Source: CAVZMI01 sp050011775 (GTDB lineage Bacteria; Bacteroidota; Ignavibacteria; UBA10030; CAVZMI01). From it: a DNA stretch of 64,000 bases. A program made the position numbers and the translations under genes. Shown in pieces: positions 62,265 through 64,000 of the stretch (its first letter is position 1; the number at the start of each line of letters is the position of its first letter). The notes beneath the pieces are model-generated. The model ran no database searches. It was not told the DNA's origin and saw only the letters and a list, made by a program, of their open reading frames with translations. The stretch is from positions 62,001-126,000 of the forward strand of contig JBEKIL010000004.1 of assembly GCA_050011775.1 (NCBI GenBank). Reading direction: 5' to 3'.

Positions 62265-63389
62265 ATGAAAAGAAATTATGTTGTTTGTTGCAGCTTGCTC
62301 CTAGTATTCATTGCGATCACATTAACCACAACATTTGCCTTTAAAAAAGAAAATGCTGAAAAGATCAAAACTTTAAGCGGTAAAGAAATAACCGTGGCAG
62401 AAATGGATGAATATCTAAAAGCCCAAATGGATTCATTGAATATCAAAGGTATATCTATTGCTATTATCAATGATGCAAAGGTTGTATACCATCGTTCTTT
62501 TGGCATAGCTGATGCTTATTCTTTGGACACGGTGAATGATCAAACCTTATTTCAGGCGGCTTCCGTATCTAAATCAATATTCGCATATTTTGTAATGAAA
62601 ATTGTAGAGAAAGGGTTGTTAGATTTAGATACTCCTTTGTACCGGTATATGCCTTATCCGGATGCCGAGAGTGATCCACGCTATAAGCTAATTACGGCCC
62701 GCATGGTACTCTGCCATACATCAGGCTTTCCTAACTGGAGACCGAACTATACCGGGAAATTAGAAATAGAATTTACTCCCGGGACCAAATTTTCATATTC
62801 CGGCGAGGGTTACATGTATTTAACGAAGGTCATAGCACATCTAACGAATACTGACTTGTCAAATCTAGATAGCGTATTTCAGCAGGAAGTCTGCAAACCG
62901 TTGAATCTGAAGCATGCATATTTTGGCATGAATAATTACGTAGCAAAACATTTGGCAAAGGGGCATGATGAAAATAAAATAGTTTATGACAAGGACTTTA
63001 ATATAATAAATTTCAATTCAGCAGGAGGTTTATATACCGAAGCGATCAGTTTTGCAAATTTTCTTATCGCCGTAATGGAAAATAAAGGTTTGAAACAGGC
63101 AAACATCGATGAAATGCTTAAAAAACAAGTAATAGTACCTAATGATGACAACCTAAGAAAGTACTCTGGTGTTATCGAATGGGGTCTTGGATTTGAGAGA
63201 AAACCTTCAATCTATGGAATAAAAATTGCACATGGAGGAAATAATCAGGGCTTTTCATCATCATTTATGTTTAATAAAGAAAAAAAGTTTGGATATGTAT
63301 TTTTTACCAATAGTAATTCATGCCACAATTGGGGATGCCCCGAGTTATGGAGAAAATTAGAACCTTTTCTGATAGATCGCACTAAATAG
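62265..63389 (+). CDS. beta-lactamase-family serine hydrolase (paralogue)
   Basis: 374 residues from the ATG at 62265 (open frame from 62208). The signal segment is YVVCCSLLLVFIAITLTTTFAF. Catalytic boxes are SVSK (QAASVSKSIFAYFVMK), YSG (FSYSGEGYMYLTKV) and HGGNNQGF. It is highly similar to the preceding paralogue throughout, especially in ITARMVLCHTSGF, EAISxANFLIA and FGYVFFTN, indicating tandem duplication. Between them lie about 200 bp without a recognised gene. It is likely periplasmic, with a cell-wall or peptide-ester substrate that cannot be specified. Confidence 0.9.
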   Translation: MKRNYVVCCSLLLVFIAITLTTTFAFKKENAEKIKTLSGKEITVAEMDEYLKAQMDSLNIKGISIAIINDAKVVYHRSFGIADAYSLDTVNDQTLFQAASVSKSIFAYFVMKIVEKGLLDLDTPLYRYMPYPDAESDPRYKLITARMVLCHTSGFPNWRPNYTGKLEIEFTPGTKFSYSGEGYMYLTKVIAHLTNTDLSNLDSVFQQEVCKPLNLKHAYFGMNNYVAKHLAKGHDENKIVYDKDFNIINFNSAGGLYTEAISFANFLIAVMENKGLKQANIDEMLKKQVIVPNDDNLRKYSGVIEWGLGFERKPSIYGIKIAHGGNNQGFSSSFMFNKEKKFGYVFFTNSNSCHNWGCPELWRKLEPFLIDRTK

Positions 63390-63516
63390 TTCGAGTTATT
63401 TTGATGACCTATAAATACTTGCGGACGATTTATTGCCTGAAAGATATTTGTTCCGACATCTTCAAGCTGAAGATGTCGAAGAAGCATATTCAATAATATG
63501 TTATGCATCGTTCCAT

Positions 63517-63777
63517 ATGCGTAGAAAAGATAGAGAAATATCAAAACAAGAAACAATGGCTGTATTACAGAAGGCCGAATATGGCATACTGTCAATAGCA
63601 TCTCTTGATGGTATACCATATGGGATTCCTCTGAATTATTGTGTCATGAATGATACAATATATTTTCATTGTGCAGTACATGGCAGAAAATTAGATATTT
63701 TAGCCCAAAACGGCTCCGTTTCCTTTTGCGTCGTAGGTGATACTGAAGTCTTACCAGATAAGTTTGGGATGAAATAA
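63517..63777 (+). pseudogene. NimA-like pyridoxamine-oxidase-fold flavoprotein, C-terminally truncated
   Basis: From the ATG at 63517 the frame gives 86 residues: MRRKDREISKQETMAVLQKA, EYGILSIASLDGIPYGIPLN, IYFHCAVHGRKLDIL and VSFCVVGDTEVLPDKF, then a stop. This is the N-terminal half of the NimA/pyridoxamine 5'-phosphate-oxidase-like flavoprotein family, which is usually about 150 residues, so the C-terminal half is missing. The last six codons lie inside the 115-bp direct repeat copy, so insertion or recombination there probably removed the end. An in-frame upstream extension reaches 63433 (TTG) but is not family-like. It is probably not functional. Confidence 0.75.
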
Positions 63778-63871
63778 TTTATAAGAAGAATTTCGACAGG
63801 AAGAGTAGGTTGTAAAAAGCACACTAAATTTACCAGCCATCGAAACTTGCATCTTCCCCAGTACTTCCTTA
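63757..63871. repeat. 115-bp direct repeat, copy 2
   Basis: Second copy of the element at 57666-57780, in the same orientation. Its left edge falls within the 3' end of the truncated NimA-like gene and supplies the premature stop. Confidence 0.8.
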
Positions 63872-63918
63872 AGTTCCTACATATTACGAACAATGCTGAA
63901 AGAAAGGAGTAATAAAAA

Positions 63919-64000
63919 TTGAGTATGAGAAAAGTGACCTTATGTATATGTGCGATAATGATTTTTATTTTCATGAGTTGTTCAAAATCATCAGAGCAAG
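63919..64000 (+). CDS. lipoprotein gene start (3' end outside window)
   Basis: An AAAGGAG at 63903-63909 is followed nine bases later by a TTG (63919), in frame with an ATG at 63925. The first residues are MRKVTLCICAIMIFIFMSCS, a lipoprotein signal with lipobox F-M-S-C, then KSSEQ at the window edge. Too little is present to name a family. Confidence 0.6.
   Translation, partial: MSMRKVTLCICAIMIFIFMSCSKSSEQ

Noticed and set aside
58128..63389. Antibiotic-resistance beta-lactamases
   Set aside because: The proteins have the S-x-x-K fold motifs, but the YSG second box in two of them and their clustering point to the broad S12 hydrolase/peptidase family and not to true class C beta-lactamases.
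63666..63974. 102-codon minus-strand open frame over the second repeat
   Set aside because: It covers the NimA remnant antisense and the repeat, and has no start signal. The resemblance to the 57.6-kb frame reflects the DNA repeat.

Overview
The window looks like chromosomal DNA from a member of the Bacteroidota/Chlorobiota (FCB) assemblage, probably close to Ignavibacteria, Kryptonia or a related uncultured lineage. This is inferred from family-level signs. Two large exported proteins end in the C-terminal sorting domain with the motif QNYPNPFNPTT. There are SPOR and Ig-like lipoproteins of Bacteroidota type, a 31-residue COX24/AURKAIP1-type ribosomal protein, and two 2-oxoacid:ferredoxin oxidoreductases. 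Several promoters nevertheless read as ordinary -35/-10 boxes with 17-bp spacing (TTGACA/TACAAT, TTGATA/TATATT, TTGTAT/TATATT, TTGCAA/TATAAT), and many genes have good Shine-Dalgarno sites, unlike classical Bacteroides. No tRNA, rRNA, CRISPR array or intact transposase gene was seen.

Layout. 1-1.5 kb: the 5' part of an exported repeat protein, cut by the window edge. 1.8-5 kb: a double-GAF histidine kinase and purM. 5-9.6 kb: FAH-family hydrolase, valS and two SPOR lipoproteins. 9.6-14.5 kb: a minus-strand tightly coupled tsaD-trpA-aroQ-mltG operon plus an Ig-like lipoprotein. 14.6-18.9 kb: four nucleotide-sugar genes (gmd, GDP-fucose synthase-like, UDP-glucose dehydrogenase, UDP-glucuronate decarboxylase-like). 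19.5-25.1 kb: a four-subunit 2-oxoacid:ferredoxin oxidoreductase, a small 82-residue protein, and a second oxidoreductase in which the beta and gamma subunits are fused. 25.2-29.5 kb: a multihaem cytochrome cluster with a putative outer-membrane barrel. 29.8-32.1 kb: a sorted beta-propeller protein. 32.1-53.2 kb: a long minus-strand housekeeping stretch (HIT protein, EF-G-like GTPase, DUF948 and YtxH proteins, COX24-type protein, zinc-ribbon/TPR protein, HU, sppA, lon, two Hsp20s, trxB, queG, ferredoxin, metH, TonB receptor, rdgB, radA). 53.2-64 kb: an accessory region rich in repeats, with a huge repeat protein, three beta-lactamase-family serine hydrolases, an S41 peptidase and gene remnants.

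The most notable unit is 25.2-29.5 kb. A sigma70-like promoter leads into a tetrahaem c554-type cytochrome, a beta-barrel-like protein, a 14-haem cytochrome and a seven-haem lipoprotein with a CX4CH site. Together these carry about 25 haem sites and have the gene content expected of a porin-cytochrome conduit moving electrons across the outer membrane. It lies directly downstream of two ferredoxin-reducing enzymes, so a ferredoxin-to-outside electron route can be proposed, although this is inference.

The right end looks plastic. It holds 26-bp hairpin-bearing tandem repeats, a shared motif upstream of two genes, a 115-bp direct repeat (57.7 and 63.8 kb) whose second copy coincides with the premature end of a NimA-like flavoprotein gene, a frameless gene fragment, and near-identical internal duplications in the 1150-residue protein.
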